This document shows, piece after piece, positions 34,775-42,004 of a DNA stretch of 43,912 bases. Position numbers and translations under genes: made by a program. Source of the DNA: an uncultured Paracoccaceae bacterium (GTDB lineage Bacteria > Pseudomonadota > Alphaproteobacteria > Rhodobacterales > Rhodobacteraceae); assembly GCA_937916485.1 (NCBI GenBank), contig CALFSV010000285.1:1-43912 (forward strand). Reading direction: 5' to 3'. The notes under the pieces are model-generated. The model searched no databases. It saw only the letters and a list, made by a program, of their open reading frames with translations, and was not told where the DNA came from. Within the stretch, counting starts at the first letter, position 1. Each line of letters opens with the position of its first letter.

Positions 34775-34796
34775 GGTGGGTCATGACCCACCTTAC
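34771..34796. repeat. 26-bp perfect palindrome, copy 2
   Basis: Identical in all 26 bases to the repeat at 32642-32667. It contains the stop codon of the second permease gene and ends 11 bases before the second mutarotase gene. The two copies bracket the two permease genes exactly. Confidence 0.9.
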
Positions 34797-34807
34797 CGGA
34801 GACCACG

Positions 34808-35263
34808 ATGCTCAAGGGAATAGATCAAAGACTGTCGGCCGAAGTGGTCCATGCCCTCATGCTGATGGGGCATGGCGACAGTCTTGTGGTCTGCGACGTG
34901 AACCATCCCGCCGCCACCATCGCCGCCCAAACGACCTATGGCAGCCTCATCGACATGGCGGGTTGCGACATCCCCGCCGCCGCCTCTGCCATCCTGTCCC
35001 TTATGCCGCTCGATACCTTCATCCCTGCGCCGGTGGCCCGGATGCAGGTCGTGGGCGACTCTGACGGGATCGTGCCGATCTTTGAGCGTATGCAGACCGT
35101 CATCGACAAGGCCGAAGGCCGCCCTGTCGAGATGCGCAGCCTGGAACGATTTGCCTTCTACACTGAGGCCAAAGGGGCCTTCTGCATCATCCGCACCTCG
35201 GACAGCGGCCCCTATGGCTGCTTTATCCTGACCAAGGGGGTCATTGACCTGCCGCCGATCTAA
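34808..35263 (+). CDS. RbsD/FucU family sugar mutarotase (copy 2)
   Basis: The 151-aa protein is a clear paralogue of the one at 29207-29659. It shares MLKGID, His22 in MGHGD, SLMPLDTF and the C-terminal YGCFILTKGVID, but differs in the middle (residues 40-55 and 75-100). It is the last gene of the CUT1 binding protein-permease transcript, behind the second palindrome. The two copies may handle different anomers or two sugars taken up by the same system. It converges with the creatininase gene after 20 bases. Confidence 0.92.
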   Translation: MLKGIDQRLSAEVVHALMLMGHGDSLVVCDVNHPAATIAAQTTYGSLIDMAGCDIPAAASAILSLMPLDTFIPAPVARMQVVGDSDGIVPIFERMQTVIDKAEGRPVEMRSLERFAFYTEAKGAFCIIRTSDSGPYGCFILTKGVIDLPPI

Positions 35264-35283
35264 GCAGGCCTAAGCCAGCGGGC

Positions 35284-36024
35284 CTAAACCAGTAGGCCCC
35301 GCAGCCGCTCAAGGATAAGGGCCACCCCGCGCTCGCCCTCTTCCGCCGTAGCCTGTTCTGCCCCTTGCACGTACCAAGGCACATCGCCCACAAGCCTGTC
35401 CATCTCGACAGCCTCAGGAGCCAGCGCCAGCATCAGCGCTGTCTCACCGATCCCGGCATGGTCAAAGTGAAACCGCTCCATGATCGCAGCGTCCATCAGG
35501 GGATGGACCTGGATCCAGTTGAACGGATTGTCGCCCTCTGCATGGGCGGCATAATAGTCCGCCATCCCCTCTGCCCCCCACCAGCCTTCGCCCCGCGTCC
35601 GTTCCAGCATCCGAAACACCGCTTGCCGCCCGGCCAGCCGAAACGCCAGATCCGTGGGCATTCCCTGACCGAAGTTCTCGGTCTGGTGATGGATGACCAC
35701 GTGGATGTTGCGAAAGCCGATCCGCAATAGGCCCAGAAACATCTCTTCGGCAAAGGGGGCGAGGACACGGGCATCTACCTGCACAGATCCCGTCCCCTCG
35801 GGGGGCGCCACCGCATAGCTGGCGGCGCCATAGGGAAAGGGCGGCAGGATCACCAGATCTCGTTCAGCCTCAAGCCGGTCCAGGACCCGGGTCACGGCAA
35901 GGGTGTCCATGCCAACCCCCAGATGCTCTCCATGGTATTCGAGAACGCCGAGTGGCAGGACGACCGGAGTGCCGGCCGCGATGGCCTGTCTGATCTGATG
36001 CGGGCGCATGAGTTCGTATCGCAT
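35284..36024 (-). CDS. Creatininase family metal hydrolase
   Basis: The 246-aa protein has the creatininase fold. Glu29, His31 and Asp40 in VLEYHGEHLGVGMDTL keep the spacing of the metal ligands Glu34, His36 and Asp45 of Pseudomonas creatininase, and the motif HAGIGETALMLAL with its Glu is present. The segment matching GHYEN, where creatininase has its other two ligands, reads HHQTEN, so one His ligand is displaced or replaced by Gln. Family members open cyclic amides and also sugar-like rings, for example 3-dehydro-scyllo-inosose. It is the last gene of the five-gene minus-strand sugar operon, two bases after the SIS gene, so a sugar lactone or keto-cyclitol substrate is more likely than creatinine. 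Confidence 0.88.
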   Translation of the reverse strand: MRYELMRPHQIRQAIAAGTPVVLPLGVLEYHGEHLGVGMDTLAVTRVLDRLEAERDLVILPPFPYGAASYAVAPPEGTGSVQVDARVLAPFAEEMFLGLLRIGFRNIHVVIHHQTENFGQGMPTDLAFRLAGRQAVFRMLERTRGEGWWGAEGMADYYAAHAEGDNPFNWIQVHPLMDAAIMERFHFDHAGIGETALMLALAPEAVEMDRLVGDVPWYVQGAEQATAEEGERGVALILERLRGLLV

Positions 36025-36026
36025 GG

Positions 36027-36578
36027 CTATTCCAGATTGGTGTGCCGGGCTCGCATCGCCTCGGGCGTTTGGGCCAGTTGATCGCGCAGCCGCAGGACCA
36101 TGACCTCGAACAGGAAGAACAGCGCCGCCTCAAAGACCGACCCCATCGGCAAAACGCCTGCACCTGCCCCCTGATCCCGCGCCATGGTCTGGGCCGGGAT
36201 GACGAGGGTCTGATTGGCAAGCGCAGCGGCCTTTGCCTGCGGCTCTGCGGTGAACAAAAGCACATCGGCCCCGTCGCGTTGGGCCACCCCCATCAAAGCG
36301 CTGACGGTGGCAAGCTCGCCCGGTCCGGCTGAAACCACCAGAAGGTCGCCCGGACCGACCGGTGGCGCTGCCATGTCCCCCTGCATGGCCACATGCAGGC
36401 CGAGGTGGTGCAGCCGCATGGCCAGCGCCCGCATCATCAACCCTTCGCGTCCGCAGCCGTAAAGGACCACGACCCCAGCGCCAGCGATCCGGTCGCAAGC
36501 GGCGGCAATGCTGACGGGGTCAATGCCCGCCAATGCCGCCCCCGTCTCGGCCAGAGCTGCGTGGAACAGGCCTGTCAC
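36027..36578 (-). CDS. SIS domain sugar-phosphate isomerase, 6-phospho-3-hexuloisomerase-like
   Basis: The 183-aa protein is a single SIS domain, the fold that binds and isomerises phosphosugars. Visible are VVVLYGCGREGLMMRALAMRL (the phosphate loop with Gly-Cys-Gly-Arg-Glu) and the second loop LLVVSAGPGELATV, both as in 6-phospho-3-hexuloisomerase (HxlB), and the length matches. No DNA-binding domain is present, so it is not an RpiR regulator. The start overlaps the FGGY kinase stop by four bases, which suggests that it acts on the phosphorylated product of that kinase. No hexulose-phosphate synthase is encoded nearby. Confidence 0.88.
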   Translation of the reverse strand: MTGLFHAALAETGAALAGIDPVSIAAACDRIAGAGVVVLYGCGREGLMMRALAMRLHHLGLHVAMQGDMAAPPVGPGDLLVVSAGPGELATVSALMGVAQRDGADVLLFTAEPQAKAAALANQTLVIPAQTMARDQGAGAGVLPMGSVFEAALFFLFEVMVLRLRDQLAQTPEAMRARHTNLE

Positions 36579-38071
36579 GCCTCGGCCCCCAGGGCGTGGG
36601 CGATGTCGCGGGTCGCGGGGTAAAGCGCCTTGAACAGGGGATACTGGCGGGCGTAGGCGGCATGGGCCACCGGTTTCACCTCGCGGGCGGGTGGGTTCCA
36701 GGCAGTGATGTCGGCCCGTTTCGCCAGACCGACCGCGACAGCGGCCAGAAAGGCATCGCCCAGCGAGGCGCCGACGCTGCTTTGGCTGACCACCTGCGGG
36801 ACACCGCCGATGTCAGAGGTGGCCTGCAACCAGACCTCGTTCTTTGTCCCGCCACCCACCGCCAGAACCCTGACCGGGGCCTGTCCTGCATCGCGGAAAG
36901 TGTCGATGACATGGGCCGTGCCATAGGCAATTCCTTCCAGCATGGCCCGGTAGATATCCCCACGGCCATGCGTCAGGTCGAGGCCAAGGATCGCCCCCTT
37001 TGCGCGGGGGTCATGGATCGGGGTGCGCTCGCCCGAAAAATAGGGCAGCACCAGTAGCCCCCGTGCACCGGGAGGAGAGGCCGCAGCCTCGGCCGCAAGT
37101 GCCCCCATGACCTCGTCCGGGGCAAGATCCTTTGCAAAGTTCTCACTGAACCAACGGGTCAGCGTGCCGCTGGTGGCCAGCCCCGCCATCGAGGCGTGTT
37201 CGCCGGGGAACAGCCAGGGGGCATACCAAAGGGCGGGGTCCGTGACCCGGGCAGAGGTCGCCTGAATGACAAAGATGGTCGACCCATACATCATCATCAT
37301 GTCGCCCGGATCGCGCAGGCCCACACTGATCGCCTCGGCTGCCGCGTCGATGGTGCCGCAGGTGACAGGAGTGCCGGGGGCGAGACCGGTTTCGACGGCC
37401 GCCTCGGGTGTCACATGGCCCGCGATCTCGGTCGACCACATCAGGGCGGGCAGTTTGTCCAGACCGATGATGTCGGGGGCAAGGTCCGCCGTCCAATTCT
37501 GGGTGGTGACGTCGTAAAGCGGTGAAAAGTTTGCCGCTGTATAGTGGTCGATGGCATAGGTGCCGGTCAGCCGGAAGGTGAGGAAGGTGGTCGAGGTGAC
37601 GACCTTGGCCGTCTTGGCGAAAAGCTCTGGCCGCTGGTTGCGCAGCCACAGGATCTTGGGGCCTACCGATTGCGAGGTGAGCGCGTTGCCGCAACGCTCC
37701 AGCACCACGTCCTCGCCGATCTGGGCGTTCAGCGACGCGATCTCGGCCTCGGCCCGCGTATCGACGCCGTAAAGGACCCCGTTCATCAGAGGCTTGCCCT
37801 CGGCATCGACTGGCAGCATGCAGGGCCCGATCGCGCTGGTGGCCACGCAGGCGATCGAGGCCGGGTCAACGCCAGAGGAGGCCAGCAATTCGCGGGTCAC
37901 ATGGACAAAGTCGCCCCACCAGTCTTCTTCTGCCCGATGCTCGGCCCAGCCGGGCTGGGGTACGATCATCCGGTGCGGGCGGGCGGCCATGGCGACGATG
38001 CGGCCGGTCTCATCCGCCAGAACACCCTTGGTCTCATATGTCCCGATATCGACGCCAAGCGTGTGCTTCAT
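36575..38071 (-). CDS. FGGY family carbohydrate kinase
   Basis: The 498-aa ATP-dependent kinase phosphorylates a sugar or polyol. It shows the N-terminal phosphate loop GVDIGTYETKGVL, the catalytic Asp in CGTIDAAAEAISVGL (about residue 242), the SGERTPIHDPRAKG segment and the C-terminal LAVGGGTKNEVWLQ adenosine motif. It is closest in pattern to xylulokinase-like members. It overlaps both neighbours by four bases (ATGA), so it is made in step with the M42 and SIS proteins. In this operon it would supply the phosphorylated ketose for the SIS isomerase. Confidence 0.92.
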   Translation of the reverse strand: MKHTLGVDIGTYETKGVLADETGRIVAMAARPHRMIVPQPGWAEHRAEEDWWGDFVHVTRELLASSGVDPASIACVATSAIGPCMLPVDAEGKPLMNGVLYGVDTRAEAEIASLNAQIGEDVVLERCGNALTSQSVGPKILWLRNQRPELFAKTAKVVTSTTFLTFRLTGTYAIDHYTAANFSPLYDVTTQNWTADLAPDIIGLDKLPALMWSTEIAGHVTPEAAVETGLAPGTPVTCGTIDAAAEAISVGLRDPGDMMMMYGSTIFVIQATSARVTDPALWYAPWLFPGEHASMAGLATSGTLTRWFSENFAKDLAPDEVMGALAAEAAASPPGARGLLVLPYFSGERTPIHDPRAKGAILGLDLTHGRGDIYRAMLEGIAYGTAHVIDTFRDAGQAPVRVLAVGGGTKNEVWLQATSDIGGVPQVVSQSSVGASLGDAFLAAVAVGLAKRADITAWNPPAREVKPVAHAAYARQYPLFKALYPATRDIAHALGAEA

Positions 38072-39174
38072 GCCGGAACCTCATCACGGTTCAGCGGAAA
38101 GTCGGTGCCAATCCGGGCCACGGCCTCGTCCAGCAGGCGGACCAACCCGACCAGATCCTCAAGATCGCAGACCTCGAGCGCTGAGTGAGAGGCCCGCATG
38201 GGAAAGCCCACGTCGATTGAGGCAACACCTTCGCCCACCAGTTGCACATAGGACAGATCGGTCAGCACCCCGACCTGTGCGGACCGCTGAAGCGGCAGGT
38301 TCAGGGTGGCGGCGCTGTCCTCCATCAGGCGGACCATTGCGGGATGCGGCAGGACGCCATTCAGGGTTCCCCGGCCGTGAAACGAATAGAGGCTGATGCC
38401 CGGCCCGCCGCCAAGCGTCATCTCGCCCCGGTCGGCCATGTCGGGGGTATCGGTCGCCAGCATCAGGTCAATCTGGATAGCGACATCAGGGCGCAGCACC
38501 TGGGCCGCCACCTGTGCGCCGCGCAGATTGAACTCTTCCTGAACGGTCCAGACCAGATGCACCGTCGGCCCGCTTTCGCGGTCGGTCAGGGACCGGGCCA
38601 GCTCCAGTTGTCCCGCACAACCGGCCCTGTCGTCCACGCTTGTCCCCGCGATCCGGTCACCGGCCAGCGGCATGACTTGCGGCATATAGACGACCGGGGT
38701 GCCGATGCGGATGCCCGCCGCCTCGACCGTCGCCTTGGAGCCGTGGCCGGTGTCGATGACGATCTCGGGGGTCTTGAGCACCCGGTATTTCTCGTCCGGG
38801 GTCGTGGCGTGATGGGCCTTGTTCAGGATCACGCCGGGCACGTCGCGCCCCTCGCCCACGCAACACAGGACGGCCTGAGCCGCCATCGCCCGTTCGGCCA
38901 CGCCGCCCAGCCGTTCCACCCGGATCAGGCCGTCCGCCTCGACCTTGCGGACGATAAAGCCCAACTGGTCCATGTGGGTGAACACCATGACGGATGGGCT
39001 GGCCGGATCCCCTGCGACAGTGGCAATCAGGTTGCCCAGCCGGTCGGTACGATGGGCCAGACCGATCCGGTCAAGCTCGGCCGCGATGGCGCGGCGCACC
39101 CGGTCTTCGTGGCCCGACAGTCCGGGCAGTCCCATCAGGCGTGTCAGGTCTTGGCGCAGGCGGTCCTTCATCAT
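38068..39174 (-). CDS. M42 family metallohydrolase (SgcX/FrvX-like)
   Basis: The 368-aa protein has the dinuclear-metal aminopeptidase fold. Metal ligands in order are His67 (THMDQLGF), Asp181 (TSVDDRAG), Glu213-Glu214 (VQEEF), Asp236 and His330 (MRASHSALE). M42 proteins were described as aminopeptidases or mis-called endoglucanases; several sit in sugar operons, including SgcX and FrvX of Escherichia coli, where their role is unknown. I place the start at 39174, where ATG overlaps the BtpA stop in ATGA; a longer frame to 39243 would run into the BtpA gene. Its place between BtpA and an FGGY kinase argues for a sugar-derived substrate. Confidence 0.9.
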   Translation of the reverse strand: MMKDRLRQDLTRLMGLPGLSGHEDRVRRAIAAELDRIGLAHRTDRLGNLIATVAGDPASPSVMVFTHMDQLGFIVRKVEADGLIRVERLGGVAERAMAAQAVLCCVGEGRDVPGVILNKAHHATTPDEKYRVLKTPEIVIDTGHGSKATVEAAGIRIGTPVVYMPQVMPLAGDRIAGTSVDDRAGCAGQLELARSLTDRESGPTVHLVWTVQEEFNLRGAQVAAQVLRPDVAIQIDLMLATDTPDMADRGEMTLGGGPGISLYSFHGRGTLNGVLPHPAMVRLMEDSAATLNLPLQRSAQVGVLTDLSYVQLVGEGVASIDVGFPMRASHSALEVCDLEDLVGLVRLLDEAVARIGTDFPLNRDEVPA

Positions 39175-39983
39175 TGGCCTCCCCGTGCGGCCCGGGCTTT
39201 GGCCATGAAATCGGCGGCGCGGTCCGGGTCTACGGCGTTCCATGTGTGCCCGTCCACCTTGAGGGCCGATCCCACAACACAGCCGTCCGCAATGCGCAGG
39301 ATATCCCCGATGGTGGCGTGCTTGACCCCGGTGTTGGCCATGACGGGCACGTCGGTGACAGCGCGTTTGACGGCCTCAAGGTCCTCCATCCTGGCCGCCT
39401 CGCCGGTGATCTGGCCCGACACAAGGACCGCGTCGGGGATCGAGGAAAAGACCGCCGAACGAGCGCGATCAGGCAGGGGGCGCTGATCCAGCGAATGGGC
39501 GAACTCGGCGCTGACATTGTAAAGCATGGCGACGTCCTTGGCGCCCAGCCTGTTGCGATAGCGCATGGCTTTGCCCGCGTCAGGCTTCCACGGCCCCATG
39601 TCCGAGGCATAGGTGCCGGTGAAGATCTCGCGCACGAACCGCGCCCCGGTCGCGGCGGCCAGCGCCACGGTGGACATCGGATCCCATAGGACGTTGACCC
39701 CGAAGGGCACCGTGATCTCGGACCGCAGGGCCCCGATGATCCAGGCCATCGTCGCGGTCGAGGCGGTGTCGACCTCAAACTCATAGGGGCGGTCGTTTTC
39801 ATTGCCGAACATCACCGCGTCAAAGCCGGCGGCCTGCAACGCCACAAGGTCGCGCCGCGCCCCGTCAAGCAGGGCCTCTGGACCGCCCTGACCATCATAA
39901 AGCGGTGAACCGGGCAACGCCCCGATATGGACCATACCAATAACCGGTTTGGCCACGCCAAACACCTGCGCGAATTTGCTCAT
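39171..39983 (-). CDS. BtpA/SgcQ family TIM-barrel protein
   Basis: The 270-aa protein belongs to the BtpA family. Typical stretches are VIGMVHIGALPGSPLYDG, the AGFDAVMFGNENDRPY segment, PFGVNVLWDP, FVREIFTGTYASDMGPW, and VMANTGVKHATIGDIL followed by GCVVGSALKVDG. The last two resemble the phosphate-binding end of TIM-barrel enzymes, so a phosphosugar ligand is plausible. BtpA was named for a role in photosystem I biogenesis in cyanobacteria, but bacterial SgcQ-type members lie in sugar operons. This is the first gene of the five-gene minus-strand operon and diverges from the aldo/keto reductase. The chemical role is unknown. Confidence 0.9.
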   Translation of the reverse strand: MSKFAQVFGVAKPVIGMVHIGALPGSPLYDGQGGPEALLDGARRDLVALQAAGFDAVMFGNENDRPYEFEVDTASTATMAWIIGALRSEITVPFGVNVLWDPMSTVALAAATGARFVREIFTGTYASDMGPWKPDAGKAMRYRNRLGAKDVAMLYNVSAEFAHSLDQRPLPDRARSAVFSSIPDAVLVSGQITGEAARMEDLEAVKRAVTDVPVMANTGVKHATIGDILRIADGCVVGSALKVDGHTWNAVDPDRAADFMAKARAARGGQ

Positions 39984-39998
39984 GTCGTCCTCCCTGAC

Positions 39999-40053
39999 TT
40001 GTGCCGCAGCCTAGCGTGGAACGGATTGGCACAAAAGGATTTCGTGCTAGCAT
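39999..40053. promoter_or_regulatory. Divergent control region of the BtpA operon and aldo/keto reductase
   Basis: TTGTGCC (39999-40005) and GGCACAA (40028-40034) are 7-bp inverted arms with a 22-base spacer. On the plus strand TTGGCA (40026-40031) and TAGCAT (40048-40053) are spaced by 16 bases and could be the reductase promoter, though the start codon follows only 23 bases later. All are weak signals in a 93-base intergenic space that must contain both promoters. Confidence 0.3.
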
Positions 40054-40076
40054 GGCAGCACATCAGGGAGGATGGC

Positions 40077-41105
40077 ATGGCACTGGCAAAACGGCACTGG
40101 GACCGGCATGGAACGGGCGGGTTAAGCTTTACCGAACTTGGATTTGGCTCGGCCCCTTTGGGGAACCTGTACAGGGCCATTACGGACGCAGAGGCCGAGG
40201 CCATTCTTGAGACGGCCTGGGATAACGGGGTCCGTTATTATGACACCGCCCCCCTCTATGGGCTTGGCCTGTCCGAAACCCGGCTGAACCGGTTTTTGCG
40301 TGGCAAGCCGCGCGACGAATATGTGCTGTCCACCAAAGTGGGCCGCCTGCTGCAGGCGACGACCCCGGATAAACGCGACGGCTTCGGCAAATGGTTCGAG
40401 GTGCCGTCGCGCAATGAGGTCTATGACTTCAGTTACGACGCGGTCGCCCGGTCGCTGGAATTCTCGCTCGAGCGGTTGGGGGTGGACCGCGTCGATATCC
40501 TTTATGTCCACGACATAGATGTGCGCAATCAGGGCGGGCAGGCGAAACTGGACGCAAGTCTTGCCGCCTTTATGGATGGCGGGCACGGGGCGCTGGTCGA
40601 TTTGCGCGATCAGGGTGTCATTTCGGCCTTTGGGGCCGGTGTGAATGAATGGGAGCCGTGCCAGTGGCTGGCCGAGCGGGGCGATCTGGACCTGTTCCTA
40701 TTGGCCGGGCGCTATACGCTGCTAGAGCAAGAGGCGCTAACCTCCATGCTTCCCCTTTGCCAGTCCAAGGGGATCGGGATCGTCGTGGGAGGCCCCTATA
40801 ATTCGGGCATTCTGGCGACGGGTCCGGTGGAGGGCTGCTATTATGATTATGAGCCTGCACCGCAGGCCATCAAGGATCGGGTTGGCCAGATCGAGGCGAT
40901 ATGCCAGCGCCATGGTGTCCGGCTGGTCGATGCGGCGTTTCGCTTTCCCTTGATGCATCCATCGGTGGTGTCCGTCATTCCCGGCGGTCAGTCCGTCGCG
41001 GATATGACCGGAAACATAAAGGCGGCGGGTGCCGAAATCCCGTCGGCACTCTGGGCCGAGTTGAAGGCCGAAGGGCTGATCCGCCCTGATGCCCCAACAG
41101 GTTAG
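40077..41105 (+). CDS. Aldo/keto reductase, D-threo-aldose 1-dehydrogenase/pyridoxal dehydrogenase-like
   Basis: The 342-aa NAD(P)-dependent oxidoreductase has the complete aldo/keto reductase tetrad: Asp56 and Tyr61 (YYDTAPLYGLG), Lys87 (LSTKVG) and His145 (ILYVHDID). The FGSAPLGNLYR start and the YDTAPLYGLGLSE phrase match the group that oxidises aldoses at C1 (L-fucose dehydrogenase, D-threo-aldose dehydrogenase) or pyridoxal. The ATG at 40077 follows GGGAGG; an in-frame upstream extension to 39927 would overlap the BtpA gene. It diverges from BtpA and converges with a PfkB kinase gene with a four-base overlap. A sugar-to-lactone oxidation would supply a substrate for the creatininase-family hydrolase; that link is inference. 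Confidence 0.92.
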   Translation: MALAKRHWDRHGTGGLSFTELGFGSAPLGNLYRAITDAEAEAILETAWDNGVRYYDTAPLYGLGLSETRLNRFLRGKPRDEYVLSTKVGRLLQATTPDKRDGFGKWFEVPSRNEVYDFSYDAVARSLEFSLERLGVDRVDILYVHDIDVRNQGGQAKLDASLAAFMDGGHGALVDLRDQGVISAFGAGVNEWEPCQWLAERGDLDLFLLAGRYTLLEQEALTSMLPLCQSKGIGIVVGGPYNSGILATGPVEGCYYDYEPAPQAIKDRVGQIEAICQRHGVRLVDAAFRFPLMHPSVVSVIPGGQSVADMTGNIKAAGAEIPSALWAELKAEGLIRPDAPTG

Positions 41106-42001
41106 CGCCCGGCCAAAAAGGCCGTTACGTCGGCTGGAGTGACCTTGGACCGCTCCACCACCGGGGTCGAAACATGCAGGGCTGCGGCCGCTTGGGCAAA
41201 TCGGCAGGCCTCTTGCAGGTCTGCGCCATCGCAGAGCCTTGCCGCCAGTGCCCCAACGAATGCATCCCCAGCGCCATGCGTCGACACAGCCTCAACGGCA
41301 AAAGCTTGGGCCGAGAACGCCCCGTCCTGCCCATCGCTGACAAGGCCCGCCCCGCCCAGTGTGATGATCACCTTCCGGGGGCCAAGCTTTAGCAGCGCCT
41401 TCAACCCCAGCGTCACATCAAGTGCGTCATCCGGCTGCCCGGTCAGGGCGGCAGCCTCAACTCTGTTGACCACCAACAGATCCGTGCGGGCAAGCAGATC
41501 ATCCGGGATCGGCCCTGCCGGGGCGGCGTTCAAGACCAGTCGGGTCGTGGCAGGCAGGCGGGCGGCGATCTGCTGGTTGATCTCGATCCCGATTTCATTC
41601 TGCAACAGCATGACCGACAGGTCATCCGGCAGCGTCACATCCTCTGCCCGGATCTCCCGATTGACGCCAGAGACGACGACGGCGCCGTAATCTCCACCGG
41701 CCTCAACGATGGCGACGCTCATCCCCGACGGGCCGGGGCCGGCCAACACCTGCGACCGGTCCACGCCAGCCGCATCAAGGGCAGCCAACAAAGTCGCGGC
41801 AAAGCTGTCCTCCCCCACCCGGCCGGCCATCATCGTCCTTGCCCCAAGACGGGCGGCGGCGGCGGCCTGATTGCCGCCCTTTCCGCCAAAGGCATAGGCG
41901 ACGCCCTGACCCATCAGGGTTTCATCAAGGGCAGGCAATCTTGGGGCATCGACAACCACGTCCAGATGCAATGCGCCAACCACCATGACGGAACCGGTCA
42001 T
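41102..42001 (-). CDS. PfkB family carbohydrate kinase, second copy
   Basis: The 299-aa kinase has GGKGGNQAAAAARLGA (39-54), VNRVEAAALTG, the VIITLGGAG loop and the catalytic STHGAGDAFVGAL near residue 240. The Thr-His in place of the usual Thr-Thr/Thr-Gly before GAGD is a small deviation. It is closer to ribokinases than to fructokinases but clearly different from the kinase at 28271-29203. It lies three bases after the isomerase gene on the same strand, so isomerase then kinase is the likely order of reactions. Confidence 0.9.
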   Translation of the reverse strand: MTGSVMVVGALHLDVVVDAPRLPALDETLMGQGVAYAFGGKGGNQAAAAARLGARTMMAGRVGEDSFAATLLAALDAAGVDRSQVLAGPGPSGMSVAIVEAGGDYGAVVVSGVNREIRAEDVTLPDDLSVMLLQNEIGIEINQQIAARLPATTRLVLNAAPAGPIPDDLLARTDLLVVNRVEAAALTGQPDDALDVTLGLKALLKLGPRKVIITLGGAGLVSDGQDGAFSAQAFAVEAVSTHGAGDAFVGALAARLCDGADLQEACRFAQAAAALHVSTPVVERSKVTPADVTAFLAGR

Positions 42002-42004
42002 GGA

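Noticed and set aside
35264..35300. Repeated GGCCTAA units between the convergent mutarotase and creatininase genes
   Set aside because: The copies are imperfect and partly coding. They could pair weakly as a shared terminator, but no T-run follows.
36027..36578. RpiR-type sugar regulator
   Set aside because: Only the SIS domain is present. There is no helix-turn-helix domain, and the length fits 6-phospho-3-hexuloisomerase.
40026..40041. Sigma-54 promoter (TGGCAC element) before the aldo/keto reductase
   Set aside because: The GC of the -12 element is missing at the required distance from the GG of the -24 element.
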